From Thermoplasmata archaeon (GTDB taxonomy: Archaea > Thermoplasmatota > E2 > DHVEG-1), in NCBI GenBank assembly GCA_003649715.1, contig QMSS01000025.1:1-13566 (forward strand): DNA of 13,566 bases, given 5' to 3'. The position numbers and the translations under genes were made by a program. The stretch's first letter is position 1. Each line of letters begins with the position of its first letter. This document shows positions 1-6,708 of this stretch, piece by piece. The notes below the pieces were generated by a model. That model saw only the letters and a list, made by a program, of their open reading frames with translations, did not search any database and had not been told where the DNA came from.

Positions 1-228
1 CTCATTGTGATATGGGAGTTCTGGGTATCCTGGTACATTGAATTTAGATGTAGCTTCTGGGAAGTCAATTATTATATATTGGTTTCTATCCCGTAGAACC
101 GGCTCGGATACAGATACTGTTTTTTCAATAGTTATAGATTTTATGTTTCTGTCACTGGATATGCCAGTGACGCTGATCCCGCCTAAAATCAAGACTAATA
201 CCACAAATATTGGTAGTAATGTTTTCAT
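1..228 (-). CDS. Secreted protein N-terminus, C25/gingipain-propeptide-like (partial)
   Basis: Reading the minus strand from the ATG at 228 gives 76 codons open to the window edge, so the C-terminus is missing. Residues 1-20 (MKTLLPIFVVLVLILGGISV) form a signal peptide or membrane anchor: one Lys, then a long hydrophobic run. The mature part is Ser/Ile/Val-rich and reaches a G-Y-P-E-L-P motif near residue 70, after an aromatic/acidic YIIIDFPE stretch. A G-x-P-x-LP motif soon after a signal peptide is typical of the propeptides of C25 (gingipain-type) cysteine peptidases, which are known from sediment Thermoplasmata. The catalytic domain lies outside the window, so the peptidase assignment is inference; another secreted protein with a similar N-terminal module is possible. 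A GGGGA element at 236-240 precedes the ATG, and a TATA box lies at 264-275. Confidence 0.6.
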   Translation of the reverse strand, partial: MKTLLPIFVVLVLILGGISVTGISSDRNIKSITIEKTVSVSEPVLRDRNQYIIIDFPEATSKFNVPGYPELPYHNE

Positions 229-263
229 ATTTCTATCCCCATATATTATTTTTGTAAACAATT

Positions 264-275
264 ATATTTAAATAT
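264..275 (-). promoter_or_regulatory. TATA box of the secreted protein at 1-228
   Basis: The palindromic ATATTTAAATAT is centred about 41 bases upstream of the ATG at 228. With the usual archaeal spacing of about 26 bases, transcription would start near 243 and leave a leader of about 15 bases that just contains the GGGGA element. The same 13-base string (ATATTTAAATATT) recurs upstream of the dockerin lipoprotein gene at 12703-12715. Confidence 0.55.
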
Positions 276-281
276 TTCTAT

Positions 282-287
282 AAAAAA
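282..287 (-). terminator. T-run terminator after the M29 aminopeptidase
   Basis: On the minus strand, a run of six T follows the aminopeptidase stop codon by about 42 bases and lies just upstream of the TATA box of the next gene. Archaeal intrinsic termination needs only an oligo-T tract, so this position fits. There is no hairpin. Confidence 0.4.
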
Positions 288-329
288 TGAAAATTGATTT
301 GAGATATTAATTTTGATATAGTTTTTTGA

Positions 330-1433
330 TTAGATCAGAAATCTACCATTTTTGTATATAAGCTCATTATCTGCGTATACCTCACCATCTTTACGTAGAT
401 CGCATATCATGTCCCAGTGGAGACCCGACTTATTTTTGCTTCCCGTTTCTGGATATCCACTTCCAACCGCTATGTGGATGGTCCCTCCGATTTTTTCGTC
501 AAACAACGTGTTTTTCGTGTATTTTTTGATACTATAATTTGTGCCAAAGGAGAATTCACCTATTCTTTTCGCCCCTGCATCCATGTTGAGCATAGTTTTT
601 AGGAACTTTTCTCCTTTACTTGCTTTGGCTTTTATGACCTTTCCTTTTCTGAACCATAGCTGTATTTCATCCACTTCTCTGCCACCATGTATAGCGGGGA
701 ATGAGTAGCTTATGTGTCCTTCTGCTGAGTTTTCGATTGGACCGGTGAAGATTTCTCCATCTGGGAAATTTTCTTTTCCATGGCTGTTGATCCATTTTCT
801 GCCCTTGACAGAAAGTATTAGGTCTGTGTTTTTTGCGATGACATGCAGTTCGTTTTTTGTTTCTAGTATTTTTTTGATTTTTTCCTGATTTTTGTAGACA
901 TTTTTCCAGTACTGAATTGGATCTTTTTTTTCTACATGTGCTGCTTTGAATACAAAGTCTTCGTATTCTTCAAGTGACATGTCAGCATCTTGAGCCGCAG
1001 CGTTTGTTGGATATTGTGTGAGGCACCATCTTAGTTCTTTTTTTGCTGCTCTTTCTAGAAATATTTGGTGGAGTTCCTGATGGGCGGCACTGCTTATAGC
1101 CTGTTTTCTAGGATCGATATTTGTTAGGTTTTTGGTGTTTTCTGGGCTTATTATGGATAGTCTTGCATCTATGTTTTTTATTTCGAATTTGGCGATTGGT
1201 GACACATATTTTAGTTGTTTTTCAGATGCATTTTTGTAGTATATCTCACTGAGCTCGTCAAAATATATCTTTGTGTATGGATGAGCACCTTTTTTTAATG
1301 CCTCTTTGTACACCTCTCTGATCAATGGAGCAGATAGATATCCACCGGTTATTAGAAAAAGATCGTTTTTCTTGATTTCTAAAGAATGATTTATTAGTAT
1401 ATATGCTAGTTTTTCTAATCTTTTGTCATTCAT
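330..1433 (-). CDS. M29 family aminopeptidase (thermophilic metalloprotease)
   Basis: Encodes 367 residues, a normal length for M29 aminopeptidases (AmpS/PepS/aminopeptidase T type), which are cytoplasmic, dinuclear-metal, dimeric enzymes that remove N-terminal residues from peptides. The expected metal ligands are all visible: Glu227 in DGEIFTGP, Glu293 in RIGEF, His320 in GTIHIAVG, and His339 and Asp341 in LHWD. The family stretch QYPTNAAAQDADMSLEEYE lies near residue 140. There is no signal peptide or membrane segment. I chose the ATG at 1433 over one 15 bases upstream (1448) because a GGTGA ribosome-binding site (1442-1446) overlaps the upstream ATG and sits 8 bases before the inner one. 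A TATA-like stretch (GTATTTTATC, 1474-1483) is 40-50 bases upstream. The gene probably finishes digestion of imported peptides, and it follows the RAM/transporter pair on the same strand. Confidence 0.93.
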   Translation of the reverse strand: MNDKRLEKLAYILINHSLEIKKNDLFLITGGYLSAPLIREVYKEALKKGAHPYTKIYFDELSEIYYKNASEKQLKYVSPIAKFEIKNIDARLSIISPENTKNLTNIDPRKQAISSAAHQELHQIFLERAAKKELRWCLTQYPTNAAAQDADMSLEEYEDFVFKAAHVEKKDPIQYWKNVYKNQEKIKKILETKNELHVIAKNTDLILSVKGRKWINSHGKENFPDGEIFTGPIENSAEGHISYSFPAIHGGREVDEIQLWFRKGKVIKAKASKGEKFLKTMLNMDAGAKRIGEFSFGTNYSIKKYTKNTLFDEKIGGTIHIAVGSGYPETGSKNKSGLHWDMICDLRKDGEVYADNELIYKNGRFLI

Positions 1434-1615
1434 ATGGGATTTCACCATTTGAAGATAGGTATTTAGATGGTATGATAAAATACTTTTTAGTTTAATGGAT
1501 TTTGAATTTTTGGGAGAGGAGATAAGTGAAATTTGTTTGAAGTTAATTTTTTTGTTACATGTATGTTTTTTGTGAATTAGATGTATGTGATGCTAATTTT
1601 TTTGATTTGTTTTCT

Positions 1616-2857
1616 TTATATTTCTTCCCATTCTTTTAATATGGATTGCCATTTGTAGTCTTTTATGCCCTCTATTCCTTCTAGTCTACGTATTATTCTT
1701 TCATATCCTTTTACAAGTGTTCGTGTTCTGATTTTGACTATGAAGTCGTATTGTCCTGTTGTAACGGCTACGCTTGTGACACCGGGGATATCCCATATCT
1801 TCTCTAATGTTTCTTCTATTGGGATACCTGTTTTTGCTGTAATGAATATATATGCCTTTACCAGTGTAAGTGCAAAAGATACAATGCCAAGTACTACAAG
1901 TACTATCCCTATAAATTTTAGTAGGATCATTACTGGATCTGTTGAAAATGGTGGTATTATGTTTAGATGCGCTATTAGTAGTGAGAATGGGATTGTGAAA
2001 AATACAGTGGATGCACGTACTGCCTGTGTTATACTTGCTTTTCCTATTCCTAGTGCTCGGATGTAAAATACGTATGAGAAAAATGTTAGTCCCATTGTTA
2101 GTGATACCCATTTGAAATGATTGATTGAGGCTGCTATCCCCGCAGTGAGATAGGTTGTGTTCATTAAGAAATCATGAAGTAGGACCAATATGGCTGTGAA
2201 TATGCAGGCAAATACGACATTCCAAAATCTTATATTTATTGCATCGTTTCTTCTTCCATTGATTCTCATAAGTTTTAGTTTTCTCTGATAAATGGAGAAT
2301 ACACACCAGGCAGGGTTTATTATGAGAAAAACAATTGCAAGTGATTCAATGTTTATCTCACCGGTTAATGAGATTGATCCTAGTATGGCTCCAAATGTTA
2401 CTGTTACTGATGATTGAATCTCGGTGAGTGTTGGCATGTTTTTTTCGGTTATAGACTCTAATGCTAGCAGGTAGAGTATAACAATTTGGGAGAAAGGTAG
2501 CACAACGGAGGGATCTCCTAGAATTGAGAGTAGAGATAGGTAGCCAATGGTTAGAACCGCATTTCCCATCCCTGCTAGTAGATGATATTTAATTTCTTCT
2601 CTCTTTAATAATCTTAATCTTTTGAATGATGGATCAATTATTTTTGATCCCAGGCTGTATCCTTTTACTGGTATTGATAGTAACAATGATATGGCTAGGG
2701 ATATGATTATTCCAACTAAAAAACAGGATAGGCTGAATATCCATGGATCGGTGATTACAATGCTTGAGATGGTTGCATCTACTGCTGATACTAATGCAGC
2801 TATGATAGAGGATGTGAAGGCTAATATGTAGAATAGATATTTTTTCCTTATTTTCAT
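1616..2857 (-). CDS. EamA/DMT-like ten-helix transporter fused to a C-terminal RAM domain
   Basis: Encodes 413 residues in two parts. Residues 1-332 hold about ten hydrophobic segments (roughly 7-27, 36-61, 94-113, 118-133, 150-163, 170-190, 210-232, 248-267, 283-300, 310-332), matching the drug/metabolite transporter superfamily, many members of which export amino acids or metabolites. The sequence VKAYIFITAKTG then starts a RAM (Lrp/AsnC ligand-binding) domain at about 333-407, with its signature TTGQYDFIVKI at about 366-376. RAM domains dimerise and bind amino acids. With a basic N-terminus (MKIRKK) and an even helix count, the RAM domain would be cytoplasmic. The start codon overlaps the stop of the upstream RAM gene in ATGA, which implies translational coupling; no separate ribosome-binding site is seen. 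The substrate is unknown, and regulation of transport by the RAM domain is inference. The helix count and the superfamily assignment are less certain than the RAM domain. Confidence 0.85.
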   Translation of the reverse strand: MKIRKKYLFYILAFTSSIIAALVSAVDATISSIVITDPWIFSLSCFLVGIIISLAISLLLSIPVKGYSLGSKIIDPSFKRLRLLKREEIKYHLLAGMGNAVLTIGYLSLLSILGDPSVVLPFSQIVILYLLALESITEKNMPTLTEIQSSVTVTFGAILGSISLTGEINIESLAIVFLIINPAWCVFSIYQRKLKLMRINGRRNDAINIRFWNVVFACIFTAILVLLHDFLMNTTYLTAGIAASINHFKWVSLTMGLTFFSYVFYIRALGIGKASITQAVRASTVFFTIPFSLLIAHLNIIPPFSTDPVMILLKFIGIVLVVLGIVSFALTLVKAYIFITAKTGIPIEETLEKIWDIPGVTSVAVTTGQYDFIVKIRTRTLVKGYERIIRRLEGIEGIKDYKWQSILKEWEEI

Positions 2858-3093
2858 AATGTTATTTCTTTTTCTATAACTTGGGTGGTTGTTCTTTTGA
2901 TACCATCTATCATCTGTAGTTTGTTTGTTAATTTCATCAGATTTTCTAGACTTTTAACCTGTACTCTTAGTATAACATCGTATTCCCCAGCAACTATGGA
3001 GATACTATCCACATTTTTTATCTTTCTCATCTCATCTACAGCAGAATCTGACTTACCTGGCTGTAACGTTGTTAGTATATATGCTTTTATCAT
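2854..3093 (-). CDS. Stand-alone RAM (Lrp/AsnC ligand-binding) domain protein
   Basis: Encodes 79 residues that make up a single RAM domain with no helix-turn-helix: it begins MIKAYILTTLQPG and carries the signature VAGEYDVILRV at about residues 34-44. Free RAM proteins form oligomers, bind amino acids and may act as effectors or partners of Lrp-type proteins. It aligns along its whole length with the C-terminal domain of the transporter it overlaps (VKAYIFIT against IKAYILTT, GQYDFIVKI against GEYDVILRV), so the two may arise from one ancestral domain and may form mixed assemblies. A GTG at 3105 would add four residues, but that GTG lies inside the GGGTGA ribosome-binding site that serves the ATG at 3093, and the family normally starts at M-[IV]-K-A-Y. 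It is the first gene of the coupled pair. Confidence 0.9.
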   Translation of the reverse strand: MIKAYILTTLQPGKSDSAVDEMRKIKNVDSISIVAGEYDVILRVQVKSLENLMKLTNKLQMIDGIKRTTTQVIEKEITL

Positions 3094-3134
3094 ATTGTTT
3101 TTCACCCTTAATTCTCAGCCGCAATAGGGAATGG

Positions 3135-3144
3135 TTTTATAAAG
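3135..3144 (-). promoter_or_regulatory. TATA box of the RAM/transporter operon
   Basis: CTTTATAAAA on the minus strand is centred about 46 bases upstream of the ATG at 3093. The predicted transcription start near 3113 would give a leader of about 20 bases carrying the GGGTGA ribosome-binding site. Confidence 0.55.
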
Positions 3145-3185
3145 TTATCTACAAAATATACATATACTATAAGATTTAATATGAT

Positions 3186-3204
3186 ATTGATGATTTGTAT
3201 CAAT
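3186..3204. repeat. Inverted repeat in the divergent RAM/thiC promoter region
   Basis: ATTGAT and ATCAAT form a perfect 6-base inverted repeat around a 7-base spacer, between the two divergent promoters. The size and symmetry would suit an Lrp-type or other dimeric regulator, but a 6-base arm in AT-rich DNA can arise by chance and no second copy is seen. Confidence 0.25.
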
Positions 3205-3233
3205 CGGAGATCGAGACATGTTAGGACAATATG

Positions 3234-3243
3234 CTTAAAAAAT
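3234..3243 (+). promoter_or_regulatory. Candidate TATA box of thiC
   Basis: CTTAAAAAAT lies about 73 bases upstream of the thiC ATG and would start transcription near 3265, leaving a leader of about 47 bases. A later AT-rich stretch at 3271-3280 is an alternative, so the assignment is weak. Confidence 0.3.
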
Positions 3244-3311
3244 ATGTTTAATGAATAATTAGATGCAGGGGATTTAATTTTGATCGATTTAAAGAGGGTG
3301 ATTATAGATTC

Positions 3312-4589
3312 ATGACGCAGATATCTGAGGCAAAACATGGTGCCGTAACAGATCAGATGAAGATGGTTTCTAAAGCTGAAAACATAGATGTGGAGATACT
3401 ACGACGTCGTGTTGCATCTGGAAAGATTGTCATACCCTTTAATCCAGTTCATTCACCACATCCACTTGGTATAGGCAAGGGATTGCGGGTTAAGGTAAAT
3501 GCAAATATTGGCACCTCACGAGAACATTGTGATCTTGATGAAGAAATCAGAAAAGCTGAAGCAGCTATAAAAGCTGGCGCCCATGCTGTTATGGATCTCT
3601 CTACAGGTGGTGATCTCAACAAAATCCGTGTTTCTCTCCTTAAAACTGTAGGTGTACCATTTGGAACAGTACCTATTTATCAGGCTGGTATTGATGCAAT
3701 TAAGAAATATGGTGCGATTGTGGACATGACTGAGGATGACATGTTTAATTCATTTGAAACCCAGGCAAAACAGGGAGTTGATTTTGTTGTTGCCCATGCT
3801 GGTGTGACACGTGAGAGTGTAAGGCGGCTTAAGAGACAGAAACGTCTGATACCTATGGTTTCACGTGGAGGGGCATTCCACATGGCATGGATCCTACATA
3901 ATGAAAAGGAAAACCCCCTATACAAAAACTTTGATTATCTACTAGAGATAGCAAAAACATATGATCTAACACTTAGCCTAGGAGATGGCATGAGATCTGG
4001 AGCAATATATGACTCCAATGATCGCGCAAAATTCCAGGAATTACTCATAATAGGAGAGCTTGTTGAACGTGCCAGAGAAAAAAGCATTCAGACTATGGTT
4101 GAAGGACCCGGACATATGCCATTGAATGACATCCAACCAAATGTAGAGGTAATGAAAACGATTACAAAGGAGGCCCCATATTTTGTGTTAGGGCCCCTTG
4201 TCACTGACATAGCACCAGGATACGATCACATCTCCGCAGGGATAGGAGGAGCAATCGCAGGCTATGCCGGTGCTGATTTCCTATGTTATGTCACTCCTGC
4301 AGAACATCTCTCTCTACCAGATATAGATGACGTTAGAGAGGGTGTGATCGCTGCTAGAATAGCAGCACATGCCGCAGATCTTGCAAGAGGCATTGACAGA
4401 GATGTAGATTTCAGCTTTAGTCTAGCACGTGAGAATCTAGACTGGGAAAAAATGTTCAAACTAAGCATTGACCCATGTAGAGCAAGAGAATATCGAGAAA
4501 AAAGGCTACCTCTTGAGAACACACATGCATGTTCAATGTGTGGTAGACTTTGTGCAATCGAAATAGTAAAGAAATATCTAAAAAAATAG
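3312..4589 (+). CDS. thiC: Phosphomethylpyrimidine synthase ThiC
   Basis: Encodes 425 residues, the short form common in archaea and anaerobes. ThiC is a radical-SAM enzyme that rearranges aminoimidazole ribotide to HMP-phosphate, the pyrimidine half of thiamine. Family motifs run in order: VNANIGTS (about 61-68), DLSTGGDL (about 96-103), PIYQAG, SRGGAF, LGDGMRSGA, EGPGHMPL (about 263-270), GPLVTDIAPGYDH, AGIGGAIAGYAG and TPAEHLSLP. The C-terminal cluster motif is Cys407-x2-Cys410-x3-Cys414 (CSMCGRLC), one residue shorter between the second and third Cys than the bacterial CSMCGPKFC; I believe this is normal for the short form. A GAGGGTGAT ribosome-binding site (3294-3302) sits 9 bases before the ATG. 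No other thiamine gene is nearby. Arginine uses CGN codons more often here than in the neighbours, especially in the first half, which could reflect high expression or transfer. Confidence 0.97.
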   Translation: MTQISEAKHGAVTDQMKMVSKAENIDVEILRRRVASGKIVIPFNPVHSPHPLGIGKGLRVKVNANIGTSREHCDLDEEIRKAEAAIKAGAHAVMDLSTGGDLNKIRVSLLKTVGVPFGTVPIYQAGIDAIKKYGAIVDMTEDDMFNSFETQAKQGVDFVVAHAGVTRESVRRLKRQKRLIPMVSRGGAFHMAWILHNEKENPLYKNFDYLLEIAKTYDLTLSLGDGMRSGAIYDSNDRAKFQELLIIGELVERAREKSIQTMVEGPGHMPLNDIQPNVEVMKTITKEAPYFVLGPLVTDIAPGYDHISAGIGGAIAGYAGADFLCYVTPAEHLSLPDIDDVREGVIAARIAAHAADLARGIDRDVDFSFSLARENLDWEKMFKLSIDPCRAREYREKRLPLENTHACSMCGRLCAIEIVKKYLKK

Positions 4590-4618
4590 AAAAAACAAAT
4601 TGTTTCTATCATGCAATC

Positions 4619-4624
4619 TTTTTT
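4619..4624 (+). terminator. T-run terminator after thiC
   Basis: A run of six T lies about 30 bases downstream of the thiC stop codon, in the position of an archaeal oligo-T terminator, before the promoter of the exchanger gene. Confidence 0.45.
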
Positions 4625-4645
4625 AACACTCTATCCTCTCACTAG

Positions 4646-4665
4646 GTTTAACAAAAAAGTTAAAC
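4646..4665. repeat. Inverted repeat GTTTAAC-A6-GTTAAAC
   Basis: A perfect 7-base inverted repeat surrounds a loop of six A, about 20 bases after the thiC T-run and about 40 bases before the TATA box of the exchanger gene. It could be an operator upstream of that promoter or an mRNA 3' hairpin of thiC. It is not followed by a T-run, so it is not a classical hairpin terminator. Confidence 0.4.
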
Positions 4666-4703
4666 TAACCATATGATGATACTATCTGCTCTTTTTGCTC
4701 AGG

Positions 4704-4712
4704 TATTTAAAC
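4704..4712 (+). promoter_or_regulatory. TATA box of the Na+/Ca2+ exchanger gene (leaderless)
   Basis: TATTTAAAC is centred 30 bases before the ATG at 4738. Transcription would therefore start at or within a few bases of the start codon, which fits the absence of a ribosome-binding site and indicates a leaderless mRNA. Confidence 0.6.
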
Positions 4713-4737
4713 ACCAATTTTGATTACACACAACAAA

Positions 4738-5697
4738 ATGGTTTTAGAAAGCCTATCAATTGAAACTGCATTTATAGGATTCATAATAGGTATCTTTGTT
4801 CTATATAAAGGCTCAGATTTTCTGGTAGATGGAACAGCGAAAGCAGCGGTAAAACTAGGAGTTTCCCCTCTCATCATATCATTAACAGTTGTGGCATATG
4901 GTACCTCTGCCCCAGAATTTGCTATATCATTTGGCTCAGCATTACAATCCTATCAGGACATTGCAGTTGGTAATGTCATAGGATCATGTGTCGCCAATCT
5001 TCTTCTGGTATTAGGAATCAGCGCAGTTATCCGACCTATAAAAGTCAGAAAAAGTATTGTAAAACGAGAGATGACAATAATGCTGTGTGCAACACTACTA
5101 TTTGTAATCTTTTCCTACATAGGATTTCTAGATGCTAATCATTGGATCGGAGCGATGGTTTTCCTCCTTCTATTTATATTATATCTTTTATTCTTTATAC
5201 AAATCGCGAAGAGGGAGTATGACAACAGGGAGATATTTGAGCCTGATTCATCAAATGGAATACATAAAAACATGTTCTTCATTATTTTTGGTATAATAGG
5301 TGTTGTCGCTGGTGCGCATCTATTAATTGAATCAGCAAGGTCAATCGCAGTATTTTTTGGCATATCTAGGATGATGATTGCATTGTCGATGATCGCTATT
5401 GGCACGTCTCTACCAGAGCTTGCTGTTTCCATCATGGCAGCCTACAAAAAAGAGTCAGATATTGCAGTTGGAAATATCATTGGATCAAACGTGTTCAACA
5501 TTTTTCTGATCCTCGGAGCATGTGCTCTCATTATACCCTTAGACACTGCAGGTTCTTTGATACACATGTTTTTTCTACTATTGATCAGCATTATCTTCAT
5601 ACCAATATTTTATATGAAACCAGTGATTTCTAGGAAAGAAGGCATGTTATTCCTTGTGACATATTCGTTTTATATCTGGTATATATTCTTTATCTAA
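4738..5697 (+). CDS. Na+/Ca2+ exchanger (CaCA family)
   Basis: Encodes 319 residues of a ten-helix membrane antiporter of the CaCA superfamily, close in type to bacterial YrbG and the archaeal NCX of Methanocaldococcus, which usually expels Ca2+ in exchange for Na+. The two inverted alpha repeats that build the ion site are clear: repeat 1 has AYGTSAPEF (Glu60) followed by DIAVGNVIGS (Asn79), and repeat 2 has AIGTSLPEL (Glu227) followed by DIAVGNIIGSN (Asn246). A hydrophilic loop near 158-176 separates the halves. An upstream TTG at 4720 would add six residues, but I reject it because it would lie at or upstream of the predicted transcription start and has no ribosome-binding site; the ATG at 4738 fits a leaderless message. 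The ion pair is known for the family, not shown here; H+ or K+ coupling is possible. The PSH protease gene follows after 43 bases and is probably co-transcribed. Confidence 0.93.
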   Translation: MVLESLSIETAFIGFIIGIFVLYKGSDFLVDGTAKAAVKLGVSPLIISLTVVAYGTSAPEFAISFGSALQSYQDIAVGNVIGSCVANLLLVLGISAVIRPIKVRKSIVKREMTIMLCATLLFVIFSYIGFLDANHWIGAMVFLLLFILYLLFFIQIAKREYDNREIFEPDSSNGIHKNMFFIIFGIIGVVAGAHLLIESARSIAVFFGISRMMIALSMIAIGTSLPELAVSIMAAYKKESDIAVGNIIGSNVFNIFLILGACALIIPLDTAGSLIHMFFLLLISIIFIPIFYMKPVISRKEGMLFLVTYSFYIWYIFFI

Positions 5698-5740
5698 AAA
5701 AATAAGATGAGAAAAACATTGCTTAGAGGCATGACCCCCT

Positions 5741-6664
5741 ATGGATAGGAAGAAATCTGTTAGTATCAGGGATATATTCCCAGTTGTGTTGATGGGATGT
5801 CTGTTTGTTTTTATAAACTATCTGGCTTTGCTGATCTCTAAACCGTTTGAAGCATCTAACATGGCAGCGTTTGATAATCCTGATGACCCCATGAATCTGA
5901 TTTTAATACTTTTTATACTGCTGTTTTTCACAATACTTATATTAATGATCACAAAGTTTTGGAGGAAACAGCTTATTCAGATCATCATTTTAGGAGCAGT
6001 GGGGTATACTGCCTTTTATGTATTTTTACCCATATTTGCTATTATCTTACCATATCTTTTGTCAGTGTTTTTTTCGATAGCAGTTGCAGCAGTTGCAGTA
6101 TCTGCCCTTTTTAGATATCCAGAGTGGTATGTAATTGATGTATGTGGTGTTGTGATTGGAGCAGGTGCTATAGCAATATTCGGGATATCACTAAGTATTC
6201 CACTAATTATTGTTCTGCTTATTGTGTTGGCATTGTATGATGCATTTTCTGTCTATAAAACAGGTCATATGATAGATATTGCAGATGCTGTTATGGATCT
6301 TAAACTGCCAGTTATGCTGGTTGTTCCAAAAATCAGACATTATTCTCTTCTCAAAGAAAAGAAGAGTCTAAGGGAAAAACTTAGAGATGGAGAGGAACGC
6401 GATGCATTTTTCATGGGGCTGGGAGATGTAGTTATGCCTGGGATCCTATCTGTAGCGGTATATAATTCTGTGGAGAATGGCTTCATACTTGCTATGTTCA
6501 CTATAGCTGGTGCTCTCGCTGGTTTTATATTGCTCATGATCTTTGTCGTTAAGGGGAAACCGCAGGCGGGTTTACCATTTCTATGTAGTGGTTCTATTCT
6601 AGGATATGTGTTGTCTAGCTTTTTATTGTTTGGAAAAATATGGGGTTTCTCCCTCCTTATTTGA
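5741..6664 (+). CDS. Presenilin/signal-peptide-peptidase-like intramembrane aspartyl protease (archaeal PSH)
   Basis: Encodes 307 residues with about nine hydrophobic segments, the usual size and topology of archaeal presenilin homologues. These cut transmembrane helices within the bilayer using two aspartates. Both are visible: Asp167 in the YD motif (ALYDAFSVYKTGHM) and Asp229 in the GLGD motif (FMGLGDVVMP). The third conserved site, equivalent to the presenilin PAL loop, reads AGLPFL at about 276-281. A charged loop of about 25 residues (RHYSLLKEKK onward, about 199-222) lies between the two catalytic helices, where PSH enzymes carry their TM6-TM7 loop. The start is the ATG at 5741, with GAGG 11 bases upstream, a rather long spacing. 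The substrate is unknown. The gene ends 42 bases from the convergent rhomboid gene, so two unrelated intramembrane proteases lie tail to tail. Confidence 0.93.
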   Translation: MDRKKSVSIRDIFPVVLMGCLFVFINYLALLISKPFEASNMAAFDNPDDPMNLILILFILLFFTILILMITKFWRKQLIQIIILGAVGYTAFYVFLPIFAIILPYLLSVFFSIAVAAVAVSALFRYPEWYVIDVCGVVIGAGAIAIFGISLSIPLIIVLLIVLALYDAFSVYKTGHMIDIADAVMDLKLPVMLVVPKIRHYSLLKEKKSLREKLRDGEERDAFFMGLGDVVMPGILSVAVYNSVENGFILAMFTIAGALAGFILLMIFVVKGKPQAGLPFLCSGSILGYVLSSFLLFGKIWGFSLLI

Positions 6665-6701
6665 ATTAAATATAAGCTAAGTGTAGAGATGTAGAGTAAT
6701 G

Positions 6702-6708
6702 TTTTTTT
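6702..6708 (+). terminator. T-run terminator of the exchanger/PSH transcript
   Basis: Seven T in a row lie 38 bases after the PSH stop codon, in position for archaeal oligo-T termination. The tract reaches two bases into the stop codon of the convergent rhomboid gene. Confidence 0.45.

Noticed and set aside
38..271. Plus-strand reading frame of 77 codons at the left edge
   Set aside because: It lies opposite the minus-strand gene with a clear signal peptide, ribosome-binding element and TATA box; its translation has no recognisable features.
3205..3311. TPP riboswitch in front of thiC
   Set aside because: The conserved CUGAGA element and the later ACCUGAUC-type segment of the THI box are not present in the leader.
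4720..4737. TTG start six codons upstream for the Na+/Ca2+ exchanger
   Set aside because: It lies before the transcription start predicted from the TATA box at 4704-4712 and has no ribosome-binding site.
5731..5748. Five-codon upstream reading frame overlapping the PSH start
   Set aside because: ATG-ACC-CCC-TAT-GGA-TAG is too short to separate from chance and has no ribosome-binding site at proper spacing.
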